In this document: positions 7,676 through 17,312 of the stretch, one piece after another
Layout: each line of letters starts with the position of its first letter
Position numbering within the stretch: the stretch's first letter is position 1
Assembly (NCBI RefSeq): GCF_900142875.1
Contig: NZ_FRCK01000009.1
Coordinates: 1-64,000, forward strand
Reading direction: 5' to 3'
DNA length: 64,000 bases
Origin: Paracoccus solventivorans
Lineage (GTDB): Bacteria > Pseudomonadota > Alphaproteobacteria > Rhodobacterales > Rhodobacteraceae
Made by a program: the position numbers and the translations under genes
Notes under the pieces: generated by a model
What the model saw: the letters and a program-made list of their open reading frames with translations, nothing else
Database searches by the model: none
Told to the model about the DNA's origin: nothing

Positions 7676-8796
7676 CCCGTCACGTTCATTGAGCGGCGAA
7701 ACAGCACCAGACTGGCCGCGAAGAAGGCGGCGCCGAGACTGATCATCAGCGCAAGCTGCATCCAGACCGCCGCCAATCCGGCACCACGGAAGGCAACCGC
7801 CTTAGCGAAGGCGAGGAAGTGGCGCGAAGGCAGCAGCATGGTCAGGCGCCGCACGGCGTCGGGCTGGCTCTCGATGGCGCTGAAGCCGCCTGACAGCATG
7901 ATGATGGGGATGATGGTCATCACAATCAGGAGCGCAAACTGCGCCATGGAACGCGCCAGCGTGCCAAGCAGCATCCCGATCGCCGCAGCTGCCCACAGAT
8001 AGACCGCCGCGCCCATGACCAGAAGTGGCATCGACCCCGCCACAGGCACGCCGAGGATGCCCTGCACCACTACCAGCAGCGAGCCGGCAAAGGCCACCAA
8101 TACGATAAGCATAACCGCCAGCACCTTGGACAGTGCCACCTCGACCGGCGAGAGCGGCATCACCATCAGATGCTCGATGGTGCCGTGCTCACGCTCGCGC
8201 AGCATTGCGGCGCCGGTCAGGACGATGGTCAGCAACGACAGCTGATTGAGCAGCGATGAAAGCGTCTTGAACCAGATCGGATTGCCGTTTGGGTTGAAGG
8301 CGCGGCGCAGTTCAAGATCCAGATCAGGTACAGGCGCGTCGGATCGGCCGGTCAGAAAGACGCGCGATTCGTCAGCTACGATATTGCGAAGGTAATCGCT
8401 GCCAAGCTGCGCCTGCGAGACGGCGGTTGCGTCCGCCAGCAACTGCGCCACCGGCGCGCGGCCCGCGATGGCGTCAGAACCGAAATCGGGCGGGAAATTC
8501 AGCGTGAACATCACGTCGCCCCGGTCCATCGCCGCCGCCGCCTGATTGGCGTTCATATAGAGGGGGGTCTGGAACCAAGGCGGCATCAGGGCACCGGCAA
8601 TCTGGCGGCTGAGTGGCGAGTTGTCCTCGTCAACAATGGCAATGGAGGCATTGTGCACGGTGTCGCCCGCGCCGCGCGCCTCCATCATCACCGCGAAAAA
8701 GAACGACCACAGGATCAGCCCCACCATGACCGGATCGCCGAGAGTGCTCTTGATCTCTTTGCCGATTAGCCAGAAGATATTGAGGATGGCGCGCAT
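7672..8796 (-). CDS. ABC-2 type transporter permease (YhhJ/YbhR-like)
   Basis: 374 residues. One N-terminal membrane segment (about 15-35), a large extracytoplasmic domain with the family feature ASIAIVDEDNSPLSRQIAGA, then about five C-terminal membrane helices with the conserved EREHGTIEHLMVMPLSP between the first two. It is the membrane partner of the upstream ATPase/permease fusion and HlyD protein. The ATG at 8796 lies 1 bp after the previous stop; an apparent longer frame upstream lies inside the preceding gene and is not used. Confidence 0.92.
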   Translation of the reverse strand: MRAILNIFWLIGKEIKSTLGDPVMVGLILWSFFFAVMMEARGAGDTVHNASIAIVDEDNSPLSRQIAGALMPPWFQTPLYMNANQAAAAMDRGDVMFTLNFPPDFGSDAIAGRAPVAQLLADATAVSQAQLGSDYLRNIVADESRVFLTGRSDAPVPDLDLELRRAFNPNGNPIWFKTLSSLLNQLSLLTIVLTGAAMLREREHGTIEHLMVMPLSPVEVALSKVLAVMLIVLVAFAGSLLVVVQGILGVPVAGSMPLLVMGAAVYLWAAAAIGMLLGTLARSMAQFALLIVMTIIPIIMLSGGFSAIESQPDAVRRLTMLLPSRHFLAFAKAVAFRGAGLAAVWMQLALMISLGAAFFAASLVLFRRSMNVTG

Positions 8797-8797
8797 C

Positions 8798-11527
8798 TTA
8801 CCGCTCCTGCTTGCGCAGCAACAGGATGGCGATGGCGGTGAACGCTGGTCCGAACAGCGCCAGTCGCCACAGCGCATCGCCAAGGTCGGCAAGGCTCATA
8901 CCCTTGGTGAAGCTGCCGACACTAACCATCATGTACCATGTGGTCGGCCATAGGTAACCGATGGTCTGTGCCGGCCCTTCAAGCGAAGAGACTGGCACCA
9001 TCATGCCCGAGAACTGCATCGTTGGCATGACCGACAGAACTGCCGCAGCGAAGGCTGCCGTCACCTGTGTGCCCGCGATCATCGAGATCATCAGTCCCCA
9101 GCCGGTCGCCGCCAGCGCATAGACCAGTGTGGCCAGGACCAGCACCATTGGACTGCCTTTCAGCGGCACCCCCAGCACCACCACCACGAGCACAGTCAGA
9201 ATGGCGAAGTTCATCAGCGTGATGGCGACATAGACCAGTTGCTTGCCGATCAGGAACTCGGCCCTCCCGGTCGGCGTGACATAGAAATTGGTGATGGTGC
9301 CGATTTCCTTTTCCCGTGCCACGCTGACCGCCATCAGGATCGCCGGAAACAGCAAGAGCAGCATCGGTGGGATGGTCGGGCCGATGGCCGGCAAGCTCTC
9401 CATCGCCGGGTTGTAGCGAAAGCGCGGCTCCATCTGTACGGCTGGCGTCACCAAGGCCGGGCCTGTCGGCAATGCTGCTGCCGCCATCTGGTTGGCGCCG
9501 GTCACATAGCTTTCCACGGTGCCCGCACGGCTGGTGTCGGTGCCGTCGATGGTGGCGGCGATGCTGGTCCCCTGGCCTGCACGCCGGTTGGCGCCGAAGT
9601 CGGGTGGGATCTCGACCGCCAGTGTTAGCTCGCCGCTGGCAAGGCGCTCGCGCAGCGCGTCCACGTCCTGCAGATCGGCATGGCGGACAAACCAGCCCGA
9701 ATCCTCAAACGCGGATATCCATGCGCGACTTTCCGGGCTACGGTCATGGTCCAGCACCGCGAAGGGGATGTCGCGCACGTCCTGCGAGATGCCGAAGGAC
9801 ATGATCAGCAGCAACACCGCACTGCCCAGAAAGGCGAAAACCAGCCGCACCGGATCGCGGCGCACCTGCATTGCCTCGCGCGCGGTATAGGCCAGCATCC
9901 GGCTGAGGCTGAAGCCGGTGGCATCGACAGGCGGGGCCGGCTCGCTTGCCAGCCCCTCGGCCACCGGCGGCTCGGGCGGGATGGCGGTGGAAATATAGTG
10001 GATGAAGGCCTGTTCCAGATCGGCTGTGCCGCTTTGCGCGACGATGCCCTGCGGCGTATCGGTGATCAGGACGCGGCCGGCATGCATCAGGGACATGCGG
10101 TCGCAGCGCAGCGCCTCGTCCATGAAATGCGTCGATATGAAGATCGTCACCTTGTCCTTGCGCGATAGCTCCATTAGCAATTGCCAGAAATCGTCGCGGG
10201 CCTGCGGGTCAACGCCCGAGGTCGGCTCGTCCAGAATCAGAATTTCCGGCGAATGGATGACGGCGACCGCCAGTGACAGCCGTTGCCGCAGACCCAGCGG
10301 CAATCCGCCCGCCGGTTGGTCAAGGTAATCCGTCAGGCTGAAGCGCGCGACAAGATCATCAATGCGGGCGCGCGCAAGATCGCGGGGTAGATGAAACAGC
10401 CGCGCATGCAGGACCAGATTTTCCCGCACGCTGAGTTCGCCATAAAGCGAAAACGCCTGCGTCATGAAACCGACGCGGCCGCGGGCATCCATGCCCTGCT
10501 CAGCGATGGGGCGACCGAAGATCCATGCTTCGCCCTCACTGGGCGGCAGCAGGCCGGTCAACATCTTCATGGTCGTGGTCTTGCCGCAGCCGTTCGAGCC
10601 GAGAAAACCGAAGATCTCGCCGCGCGGAATATCGAAGCTGACGTTATCGACGGCGGTGAAATCGCCGAAACGCCGGGTCAGGCCGCGCGCCTTGATAGCG
10701 ATGTCTCCATCCGTTGAGGAAGAGGGTGCCGCGGGCGAAATCACCGACGTATCTGCTGCGCCGTCATCCGCCCCGCCCGTGCGCCGCATCAGGCTGACAT
10801 AGGCATCCCCAACCGATCCGGTGCCGGTCCGCTCCATCAGCGCCTGCGGCGAGCCTTCTGCCAGAACATGACCGTCGTTCATCGCCACCAGGTGATCGAA
10901 CAGCGCTGCTTCCTCCATATAGGCGGTCGAGACCAGCACGCTCATTTGCGGACGGTCCCTGCGAATCGCTTCGATCAGATCCCAGAACTGGCGGCGCGAC
11001 AGCGGATCGACGCCGGTTGTTGGCTCGTCCAGCAACAGGAAGTCCGGGTCATGGATCAGCGCCGCGCAAAGTCCTGTCTTCTGCTTCATCCCCCCCGAGA
11101 GTTTGCCGGCGGGTCGCTCGAGAAAGGGAAACAGCCCGGTCGCCCGCGTCAGGCGCGCGATCCTTGCCGACCGATCGGCCCGGCCGAGGCCGAACAGCTT
11201 GCCGAAGAACTCCAGATTCTCGCGCACCGAAAGATCGTGGTAGAGGTTCTTGCCCAAGCCCTGCGGCATGAAGGCCAGTCGGTTGCCGACCGCGTTGCGG
11301 TGGCGCGCGCTGCCCATGGCGCCACCAAGGCAGGTGATGCAGCCCTCCTGAAGGCGCTTGGCGCCAGCAACGAGCCCCATCAGCGTCGATTTGCCGACCC
11401 CGTCGGGGCCGATCAGCCCGACCATCCGCCCGGCGGGCAATTCAAGCGAAACATCCGCAAGCGCCAGCACCTTGCCATAGCGATGCGTAACACCCTCCAG
11501 CCGGGCGACGGGTTCGGGCGTTGTCAT
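8798..11527 (-). CDS. RbbA/YhiH-like ABC transporter, two ATPase domains plus permease
   Basis: 909 residues. The first ATPase domain has Walker A GPDGVGKST, signature LSGGMKQK and Walker B FLLLDEPTTGVDP. The second has Walker A GSNGCGKTT, a degenerate signature LPLGLRQRL, and ILILDEPTSGVDP. From about residue 540 there is an ABC-2 permease with a large external domain and the motif REKEIGTITNFYVTPTGR. The order matches RbbA-like proteins that operate with an HlyD-type adaptor and a second permease, exporting small molecules or drugs. It overlaps the hlyD-like stop by 4 bp. Confidence 0.92.
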   Translation of the reverse strand: MTTPEPVARLEGVTHRYGKVLALADVSLELPAGRMVGLIGPDGVGKSTLMGLVAGAKRLQEGCITCLGGAMGSARHRNAVGNRLAFMPQGLGKNLYHDLSVRENLEFFGKLFGLGRADRSARIARLTRATGLFPFLERPAGKLSGGMKQKTGLCAALIHDPDFLLLDEPTTGVDPLSRRQFWDLIEAIRRDRPQMSVLVSTAYMEEAALFDHLVAMNDGHVLAEGSPQALMERTGTGSVGDAYVSLMRRTGGADDGAADTSVISPAAPSSSTDGDIAIKARGLTRRFGDFTAVDNVSFDIPRGEIFGFLGSNGCGKTTTMKMLTGLLPPSEGEAWIFGRPIAEQGMDARGRVGFMTQAFSLYGELSVRENLVLHARLFHLPRDLARARIDDLVARFSLTDYLDQPAGGLPLGLRQRLSLAVAVIHSPEILILDEPTSGVDPQARDDFWQLLMELSRKDKVTIFISTHFMDEALRCDRMSLMHAGRVLITDTPQGIVAQSGTADLEQAFIHYISTAIPPEPPVAEGLASEPAPPVDATGFSLSRMLAYTAREAMQVRRDPVRLVFAFLGSAVLLLIMSFGISQDVRDIPFAVLDHDRSPESRAWISAFEDSGWFVRHADLQDVDALRERLASGELTLAVEIPPDFGANRRAGQGTSIAATIDGTDTSRAGTVESYVTGANQMAAAALPTGPALVTPAVQMEPRFRYNPAMESLPAIGPTIPPMLLLLFPAILMAVSVAREKEIGTITNFYVTPTGRAEFLIGKQLVYVAITLMNFAILTVLVVVVLGVPLKGSPMVLVLATLVYALAATGWGLMISMIAGTQVTAAFAAAVLSVMPTMQFSGMMVPVSSLEGPAQTIGYLWPTTWYMMVSVGSFTKGMSLADLGDALWRLALFGPAFTAIAILLLRKQER

Positions 11528-12552
11528 GGCGTGTCTGCGCCGGCTGTCGCGGGCAGGTCGATCAACGATGGCGTCAGGCCGACGGGCCAGCTTGGCAGGT
11601 GGCCATCCGGATCGGCCAACCGCACCCAGACCACGCCGCGCACGCCGGTCTTGACCTGATCTGCGCGCGCCTCGACTAGTTCAGGCGGCACCCGCACCCG
11701 GATACGAAACATCAGGTTTTCGCGCTCGGTCAGGGTCTCGACCTGTTTGGGGGTGAACTGGGCCTGCGGCGAGACGAACATCACCTGCGCCGGCATCGCG
11801 CGATCAGGCATGATGTCGGCCACGATCCGCGCCTCGTCACCGATTACCACCCTTGGTGCGTCAGCGGCGGGCAGGAAAAATTCCATATAGACATCTTCGA
11901 GACTGGCCAGCGTCAGGATATTGCCGCCAGCGCCGATGATCTCGCCCGGTTGGGCCAGCCGGTAAAGCACCCGTCCCGCGCCCTCGGCATGAAGCGTGGC
12001 ATCTGCGATCCTGGCCGCGATCTCGTCGCGGGCTGCGGCCTCGGCATCGACACTGCGTTCCCGTGACCGAAGCGTTGCCTCGGCCGCAGCCAGCCCGGCT
12101 TCGGCGACGCTGACCTCGGTGCGCTTGATGTCCAGATTGGCTTGCGAAGTAATATCACGGCTGGCCAACAGCTCGGTGCGTGTCGCCTCGCTTTGCGCCA
12201 GCGCCAGACGCGCCCTGGCCTCGTCCGCCTGGGCTGCTGCCACGCCGACTGCGGCATGGGCGCTTTCGACGGCCGCCTCGGCCCGAGATAGTTGCGCGCG
12301 CAGTTCCGCCGTATCCATCACCACCAGCACGTCGCCCTTGTCGACCCGGTCTCCCTCGCGCACACGAATTTCCGCGATTCGTCCCGCCAGTCGCGGCGAA
12401 ATATCGACTAGATCGGCCTCGATACGGCCATTGCCGCGAGAAAACCCGTCGGGCGGCAGGTCCGACGGCTTAAACAGCACCGTCCAGGCGCCGAAGCCCA
12501 TCAGCCCGGCTAGTGCAAGGGCAAGGATAATCATGGAAACACGGCGGGTCAT
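11524..12552 (-). CDS. HlyD-family membrane fusion protein
   Basis: 342 residues. A single N-terminal membrane anchor (about 5-28) precedes a lipoyl-like domain (GRIAEIRVREGDRVDKGDVL), a long alanine-rich coiled hairpin (about 90-200) and a beta-barrel region. It bridges the inner-membrane ABC transporter to the envelope. It is placed between the tetR gene and the ATPase gene, overlapping both by 4 bp, so regulator and exporter form one transcript. Confidence 0.92.
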   Translation of the reverse strand: MTRRVSMIILALALAGLMGFGAWTVLFKPSDLPPDGFSRGNGRIEADLVDISPRLAGRIAEIRVREGDRVDKGDVLVVMDTAELRAQLSRAEAAVESAHAAVGVAAAQADEARARLALAQSEATRTELLASRDITSQANLDIKRTEVSVAEAGLAAAEATLRSRERSVDAEAAARDEIAARIADATLHAEGAGRVLYRLAQPGEIIGAGGNILTLASLEDVYMEFFLPAADAPRVVIGDEARIVADIMPDRAMPAQVMFVSPQAQFTPKQVETLTERENLMFRIRVRVPPELVEARADQVKTGVRGVVWVRLADPDGHLPSWPVGLTPSLIDLPATAGADTP

Positions 12553-13196
12553 GGTGTGACCTCCTTGCTATCGTCGGCGCCCCCAAGCGGTGGCTTCGCG
12601 CCACCCAGGACGCCCGTGCGATAGATTGCGAAAACCCGCGACGCATCGGCGCGCATCCGGACCACATCGCCATGCAGCAAAAGCTGCACGACAAGACCCT
12701 GGATCATGCCCAGATAAAGCGTGGCTGCGGCCTCGATATCCAGTTCCCGGCTCAGCGCGCCCTCTGCCACGCCCGCTGACAGGATGCGGTGCAGCCGCGT
12801 GGCGTAGTTTTCAAGCAGCACGCGGGCCATCCGTTTCGCCGCCGTATCACTATTGCGCTGAAGCTGACCGAAGATCATCCGCGGCACACCGGGATGTTCG
12901 GCGATGAAGTCGATATGGCCCAGAAACATTGCCTCGAGGGCGGCCATGGGTTCGGCCTGCGCGCCCGCCAGCCGATCGATGCGCGCCAGCAGCCGGTCGG
13001 CCACCCACTCCATCGTCCCCAGCCAGAGCGCTTCCTTGTTCGGGAAGTGCTTGAACAGCGCCCCCTGCGTCACGCGCATATGTGCGGCAACCTCGGTGGT
13101 GGTGATGGTTTCCGGATTGGCGTGCGCTGCCAGTTCCACGACCGCCTCGACCGCCTCGGCGCGGCGCTGCTCGGCGGGCAGATATTTTGCACGCAT
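12549..13196 (-). CDS. TetR-family regulator of the ABC exporter operon
   Basis: 215 residues with an N-terminal TetR DNA-binding domain (TITTTEVAAHMRVTQGALFKHFPNKEALW, written here as two adjacent parts: TITTTEVAAHMRV and TQGALFKHFPNKEALW) and an all-helical ligand domain. The ATG at 13196 is preceded by GAGGG at a good distance; a longer frame upstream lacks such support. As first gene of its own operon it is probably autoregulated. Nearby inverted repeats and a motif shared with the PHA genes are candidate operators. Confidence 0.9.
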   Translation of the reverse strand: MRAKYLPAEQRRAEAVEAVVELAAHANPETITTTEVAAHMRVTQGALFKHFPNKEALWLGTMEWVADRLLARIDRLAGAQAEPMAALEAMFLGHIDFIAEHPGVPRMIFGQLQRNSDTAAKRMARVLLENYATRLHRILSAGVAEGALSRELDIEAAATLYLGMIQGLVVQLLLHGDVVRMRADASRVFAIYRTGVLGGAKPPLGGADDSKEVTP

Positions 13197-13281
13197 GATT
13201 ATGCCCTCGGATAAGCGTGTTTGATGAAAGTATGTGTTCACTTCCTATGAGTGTGTAGATAACTCGTCAATGGGAAAATCT

Positions 13282-13344
13282 GGTGAAGTAACCATTCACC
13301 ATCCAGGATTCGCATGATAAATTAATAGAAGTGATTGATCGCTT
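13282..13344. promoter_or_regulatory. Two inverted repeats upstream of tetR
   Basis: GGTGAA (13282-13287) and TTCACC (13295-13300) form a perfect inverted repeat with a 7-nt centre. A second imperfect palindrome AAGTGATTGATCGCTT lies at 13329-13344, preceded by TAATAG. The TAATAGAAGT part recurs upstream of phaC and of the hydrolase at 17265. These are candidate operators for the TetR protein; binding is inferred. Confidence 0.4.
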
Positions 13345-13419
13345 GATTCTTGAATGTGGAGATGCGCGATGCCGGCGAGAGCCAAATTCAAGGGTGGGGA
13401 TCAATCGGAGATCTCACAA

Positions 13420-13752
13420 TGTTACGTCACACCAAATGCCCTCATCCTCATCGCCGCTTTAAGCCTGTCGGTTGTGGCACAGCCCGCGCAGGTCGAGGTC
13501 ATGAGTGCCGCTGAGATTGCGGAGCAGATCGTCGATAAGGATCTGGTCGCGCGGCGCATGGGGGCCAGGGTCCATTTGCGCTATGATGTCAGCGGCACAG
13601 TCACGATCCGCGCCCCATTCTTTTCCGGACGGGTAGTTGGGAGCGCGATGGCGATCTGCTGTGCATGACCTCAGGGGCGGGCCAAATCCCGGAACCTCAT
13701 GCCATGGCTTTGAGAACCTCGGTGGTGGGCGGTTTCGCACCTCTGACGGCAA
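13420..13752 (+). pseudogene. Frameshifted small exported protein
   Basis: A readable signal peptide (LILIAALSLSVVAQPA) is followed by AAEIAEQIVDKDLVARRMG and YDVSGTVTIRAPFFSG. After that the sensible sequence continues in a second frame (WERDGDLLCMTSG, from about 13638) and then in a third (GPNPGTSCHGFENLGGGRFRTSDG, from about 13680). Together they read like one small periplasmic protein, so at least two frameshifts have broken it. A homologue is not named; the three-frame continuity is the evidence. Confidence 0.5.
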
Positions 13753-13835
13753 TCCTCACGGCCTGCATCATGGACCACCTGAGATGCGTATAGGACCGAG
13801 TCATACCCCGGCCGTCGGGCTGCCAATATCACAAC

Positions 13836-14195
13836 TCAGGAACCCGGCGACGCGCGTTGCACGACCGCAGCTTGCCATTCCTGGATCGCCTTTTGCAGGC
13901 CCTGAGCATAGGCAGTCTGCGCCGCAACCAGTGGTGCCCCCATGGCCAGGACCCCGCTCATGCTGGCTCCAGCCAACTGCATGAAAATATCTGTCGGCAA
14001 GCTGAAGGAAGTTTCGGGTTCATATTGCTGCGAGACTCGGCCGAACTCTGCCCTGGTCTTTGCGATGACATCCTCGTGATAGCGGGATGCGGCCTCAAGC
14101 CCGCGATGGCGGAAATCTTGTGACAGGTTTAGAATACGAAGCATCAACTCTAAATTTGCCTTATGCAGGTTAAGAGGGTGCATATCAATCTCCAT
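13836..14195 (-). CDS. Phasin-like PHA granule-associated protein
   Basis: 119-residue, almost entirely helical protein without a signal peptide, with the amphipathic pattern typical of phasins (LMLRILNLSQDFRHRGLEA, then VIAKTRAEFGRVSQQY). Phasins coat polyhydroxyalkanoate granules. Position directly downstream of the PHA synthase gene and the same strand support the call. AGGAG six bases before the ATG at 14195 fixes the start. Confidence 0.65.
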   Translation of the reverse strand: MEIDMHPLNLHKANLELMLRILNLSQDFRHRGLEAASRYHEDVIAKTRAEFGRVSQQYEPETSFSLPTDIFMQLAGASMSGVLAMGAPLVAAQTAYAQGLQKAIQEWQAAVVQRASPGS

Positions 14196-14277
14196 TGCAG
14201 ACTCCTACGGTGGGATAGGGGCTTTGTCTGTTGCCGGGCGCGCGCTTTGATCTGTCGCTATTCCTGAACCATTGCGA

Positions 14278-16053
14278 TCATCTCTCCAGCACGTAGGTGC
14301 CGGGAGCTTCCCCCAGCGGCGCAAGGCCAGCTTTCGTGGCCCCCATCGACGGCGGGACGACCTGCTCCTCGGACGAGCGCGCGGCCAGCCAATCACCCCA
14401 CGCCGGCCACCATGAACCTTGTTGCGCCGGGATTTTCTCGCGCCACTTGTCGGGATCGGTAAAGCGCTGGCCATGTTTGCGCGTGGCGATCTGGAAGCTG
14501 CGATTGGCGTGGCCCGGTTCGCTAACCACGCCGGCATTGTGGCCACCGCTGGTCAGGACAAAAGTGACATCAGCGCCGCCGATCAGTCGATGGACCTTGT
14601 AAACGGTTTTCCACGGCGCCACGTGGTCGCGCACCGTGCCTACGGCAAAGACCGGCAGGTGGATGTCGCTCGGGATCGCCGGAATGCCGTCGACCAAATA
14701 GCGCCCGTCGGCAAAGTCGTTATCTAGGTAGAGCTTGCGCAGATATTCGCTGTGCATCCGCGCCGGCATACGTGTGGTATCGCTGTTCCAGGCCATCAGG
14801 TCGAACAGTTCTAGCCGTTCGCCCAGCAGATACTCCTTCATTCGTCGTGACCAGATCAAATCCTGTGAATTGAGCAACTGGAACGCGCCCGCCATCTGCC
14901 AGCCGTCCAGATAGCCTTTATCGGCCATGATCGATTCAAGAAAGGCAAGCTGGCTTTCGCCGATGAACAGCGACAATTCACCCGGCTCGCGGAAGTCGAT
15001 TTCCGCTGCCAAGAGGGACATGCTGCGCAGCCGCTCATCTCCGTCACGCGCCATGGCGGCCGCGGCAATAGCCAGCAGCGTGCCGCCAAGGCAATAGCCG
15101 ACCGCGTTCACCTGGCGCTCAGGCACGATGGCGCCCACCGCATCTAGTGCCGCCATCACCCCAAGCTGGCGATAATCCTCCATCCCCAGATCGCGATCAT
15201 CCGATCCGGGATTGCGCCACGAAACCATGAAAACGGTATGCCCCTGATCGACCAGCCAACACGCCATCGAATTATGTGGTGACAGGTCGAGGATATAGTA
15301 TTTCATGATCCACGATGGCACGATCAGCACCGGCGCGGCATATACCCTGGGTGTGGCGGGCGCGTATTGGATCAGTTCGATCAGATGGTTTCGGAAGACG
15401 ACCTTGCCCGGCGTCACCCCCACATCCTTGCCGACAATGAAGCCCTCGCTGTTTGCAGGCGGTGCGCCGGCGAGAAGGCCTCCCAGATCTTCCAGCCAGT
15501 TCCTCGCGCCCTGCAATAGATTGGCCCCAGCAGTCTCGGCGGTCTTTTGTAGCACCTCGGGATTGGTCCAGAAAAAATTGACCGGCGACAACATGTCCAA
15601 CCATTGCCGGGCGGAAAAGGACACCATGTCCTCATGCTGGCCCGAGACGCCCCGCACCCCGGACGCGGCGGATTGCCACCATTCCTGTTGCAGCAGGAAG
15701 CCCTGATGGATGACGTTGAAGGGCCATTTTTGCCAGGCGTCGCCTTCGAAACGGCGGTCCTGTTCCAAAGGCTCAACGCAGTTGGGGCAGTTGGGGTTGG
15801 CGGCCGAACGCAAAACATAGTTTAGAAACCGCCGGTGCCCGTCGAAGGCTTCTTCAAGCAATTTTCGCCGCTTGCCCGGCGAGATTGCCAGATGAAGCGC
15901 CCAGTCATGCCAGGCGAGTTGCGCGGCGGCGGGCGACAGCCCGCGGGTGGAGCGAGCAAGTGTCATATACGCCAGCTGATCCAGCGGGTCGGCGCGCTGT
16001 GGCTGACCATCGCCTGCTGTCGCGGGAACGCCGGCTACAGACGAATCAGTCAT
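14278..16053 (-). CDS. phaC: Class I poly(3-hydroxyalkanoate) synthase
   Basis: 591 residues, the usual class I length. It polymerises hydroxyacyl-CoA into PHA. The lipase-like box GYCLGGT carries the nucleophile Cys321; Asp in VRDHVAPW and His in SGGHNAGV complete the triad. The N-terminal PhaC domain (with FFWTNPEVLQKT) precedes an alpha/beta-hydrolase fold. GGAG seven bases upstream supports the ATG at 16053. The upstream region carries a motif shared with the tetR and hydrolase promoters. Confidence 0.95.
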   Translation of the reverse strand: MTDSSVAGVPATAGDGQPQRADPLDQLAYMTLARSTRGLSPAAAQLAWHDWALHLAISPGKRRKLLEEAFDGHRRFLNYVLRSAANPNCPNCVEPLEQDRRFEGDAWQKWPFNVIHQGFLLQQEWWQSAASGVRGVSGQHEDMVSFSARQWLDMLSPVNFFWTNPEVLQKTAETAGANLLQGARNWLEDLGGLLAGAPPANSEGFIVGKDVGVTPGKVVFRNHLIELIQYAPATPRVYAAPVLIVPSWIMKYYILDLSPHNSMACWLVDQGHTVFMVSWRNPGSDDRDLGMEDYRQLGVMAALDAVGAIVPERQVNAVGYCLGGTLLAIAAAAMARDGDERLRSMSLLAAEIDFREPGELSLFIGESQLAFLESIMADKGYLDGWQMAGAFQLLNSQDLIWSRRMKEYLLGERLELFDLMAWNSDTTRMPARMHSEYLRKLYLDNDFADGRYLVDGIPAIPSDIHLPVFAVGTVRDHVAPWKTVYKVHRLIGGADVTFVLTSGGHNAGVVSEPGHANRSFQIATRKHGQRFTDPDKWREKIPAQQGSWWPAWGDWLAARSSEEQVVPPSMGATKAGLAPLGEAPGTYVLER

Positions 16054-16069
16054 GGTCGCACTCCATCCT

Positions 16070-16093
16070 TATAGAAGTGCGTTATTACTTACT
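16070..16093. promoter_or_regulatory. Shared ATAGAAGT...ACTTACT motif upstream of phaC
   Basis: ATAGAAGT (16071-16078) is followed after a short gap by TTACTTACT (16085-16093). The same half-sites occur at 17313-17333 before the hydrolase and in part at 13323-13344 before tetR. The site overlaps the expected leader of phaC. A common regulator, perhaps the local TetR protein, is inferred. Confidence 0.35.
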
Positions 16094-16149
16094 TTTTGCT
16101 TCAGGCACAACCATTTTATGTAACCGGTCTAGCCAATCGCCCATAGCCG

Positions 16150-17265
16150 TCAGTTTGCCGTGATCCCTCCGGCGCTCAGAATGAAAGGTCCCGTCGCGGC
16201 CATCCCAGTCCGTTCCAGCACAAATGCACCGGCATCCGATATCGCCTGACCTGGTTGCAGACGCATGCTTGGATAGAGCGCGGCAAGCATCGCGTATCGG
16301 CTGTGCCCCTGAGCATCCGGGGATCGGATATCGCCAACATCAATGAGGGCGACACCAGAAGCTTCGGCGGTTACGGCGATTCGCGGATCCCCGACATTCA
16401 GCGCCCCGACCCGCGGTCTCCCGGCATTCAGCCTTGCCGAGATCCGCAACGCCCGATCGTCGGGGGCGACCAGCACGGTCAAGGGTGGGTCCAGCGGCCC
16501 TATTGCGCGGAGTTGTGCGCGAAATACGTCTACATCAATATCCGGCGCGGCCAGGACGACCTGTAACCTGCGAAGGGTGGGATCATCCCCGATTAACCGC
16601 AACTGCCGTAAAGTTTCCATTACCAACCACCCGCCCATCGAGTGACCCAACACTGTGATCTGCCCGATCCGCTTGTCCCGAGCCAGCATTGTCAACAGTT
16701 CCGTCAAATGGTCGCGCGAGTAGGTTACGGCTTCACGATCAGCGGCATATCCCACCATGGTCGCAGTCGAGGGCCAGGAGAACAATATCGCTGCACCCTC
16801 CCCTCCGCTGTCATAGGTAACCTGCGCCAAGCGAAACAGGCCTTCCTGAAGGCTGGTATTGTAGCCGTGCACGAAGATTCGTACGTCGGCACGTCTTGGC
16901 CCGGATGCGATATCATCTATGAGGGCGGACAGCGGCATGTCCTGTCTAGCGGCGACGGTCATGGCGACCAGCGGATCCGGATCCCGCCCCGGCCATTCGA
17001 TGTTGCCGGTCTTGTGCGCCGGCGGGACCGAGATGGAAAAGCGCGTCGCCGACAAGATCGTGGCTCGTGCATCACTGAAACTGGGCGTCGGATCGTCAGA
17101 GGATGGCGCATGTCGTATCCGGTTAGTCACGGCATACAAGTTTACGACCTCTGCTCCCGATGGACTTGGACCCGAGGCAAGGACGCCCTCATCTGGTCGA
17201 GATGCACACCCCGCAGCCAAACAGGGTATCATGAGAAGGACCAGCAGGATGACCTGAACACGCAT
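16150..17265 (-). CDS. DUF900-type alpha/beta hydrolase, lipoprotein
   Basis: 371 residues. An N-terminal signal with lipobox LAAGC (cleavage before Cys20) predicts a membrane-anchored lipoprotein. The hydrolase fold shows VRIFVHGYNTS, the nucleophile elbow GHSMGG and a late VLVAPDDRAL strand. DUF900 proteins are uncharacterised serine hydrolases. It lies upstream of phaC on the same strand with 96 bp between them. A role in PHA or acyl-ester turnover is possible, but its envelope location argues against acting on cytoplasmic granules. Confidence 0.85.
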   Translation of the reverse strand: MRVQVILLVLLMIPCLAAGCASRPDEGVLASGPSPSGAEVVNLYAVTNRIRHAPSSDDPTPSFSDARATILSATRFSISVPPAHKTGNIEWPGRDPDPLVAMTVAARQDMPLSALIDDIASGPRRADVRIFVHGYNTSLQEGLFRLAQVTYDSGGEGAAILFSWPSTATMVGYAADREAVTYSRDHLTELLTMLARDKRIGQITVLGHSMGGWLVMETLRQLRLIGDDPTLRRLQVVLAAPDIDVDVFRAQLRAIGPLDPPLTVLVAPDDRALRISARLNAGRPRVGALNVGDPRIAVTAEASGVALIDVGDIRSPDAQGHSRYAMLAALYPSMRLQPGQAISDAGAFVLERTGMAATGPFILSAGGITAN

Positions 17266-17312
17266 AATGCACCAAGGTACCTTTCATCAGGTCAAAAAAC
17301 CATATCGACGCA

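Noticed and set aside
7361..8002. Plus-strand open frame over the ABC permease end
   Set aside because: The translated product has no family features, and the permease on the minus strand is clear.
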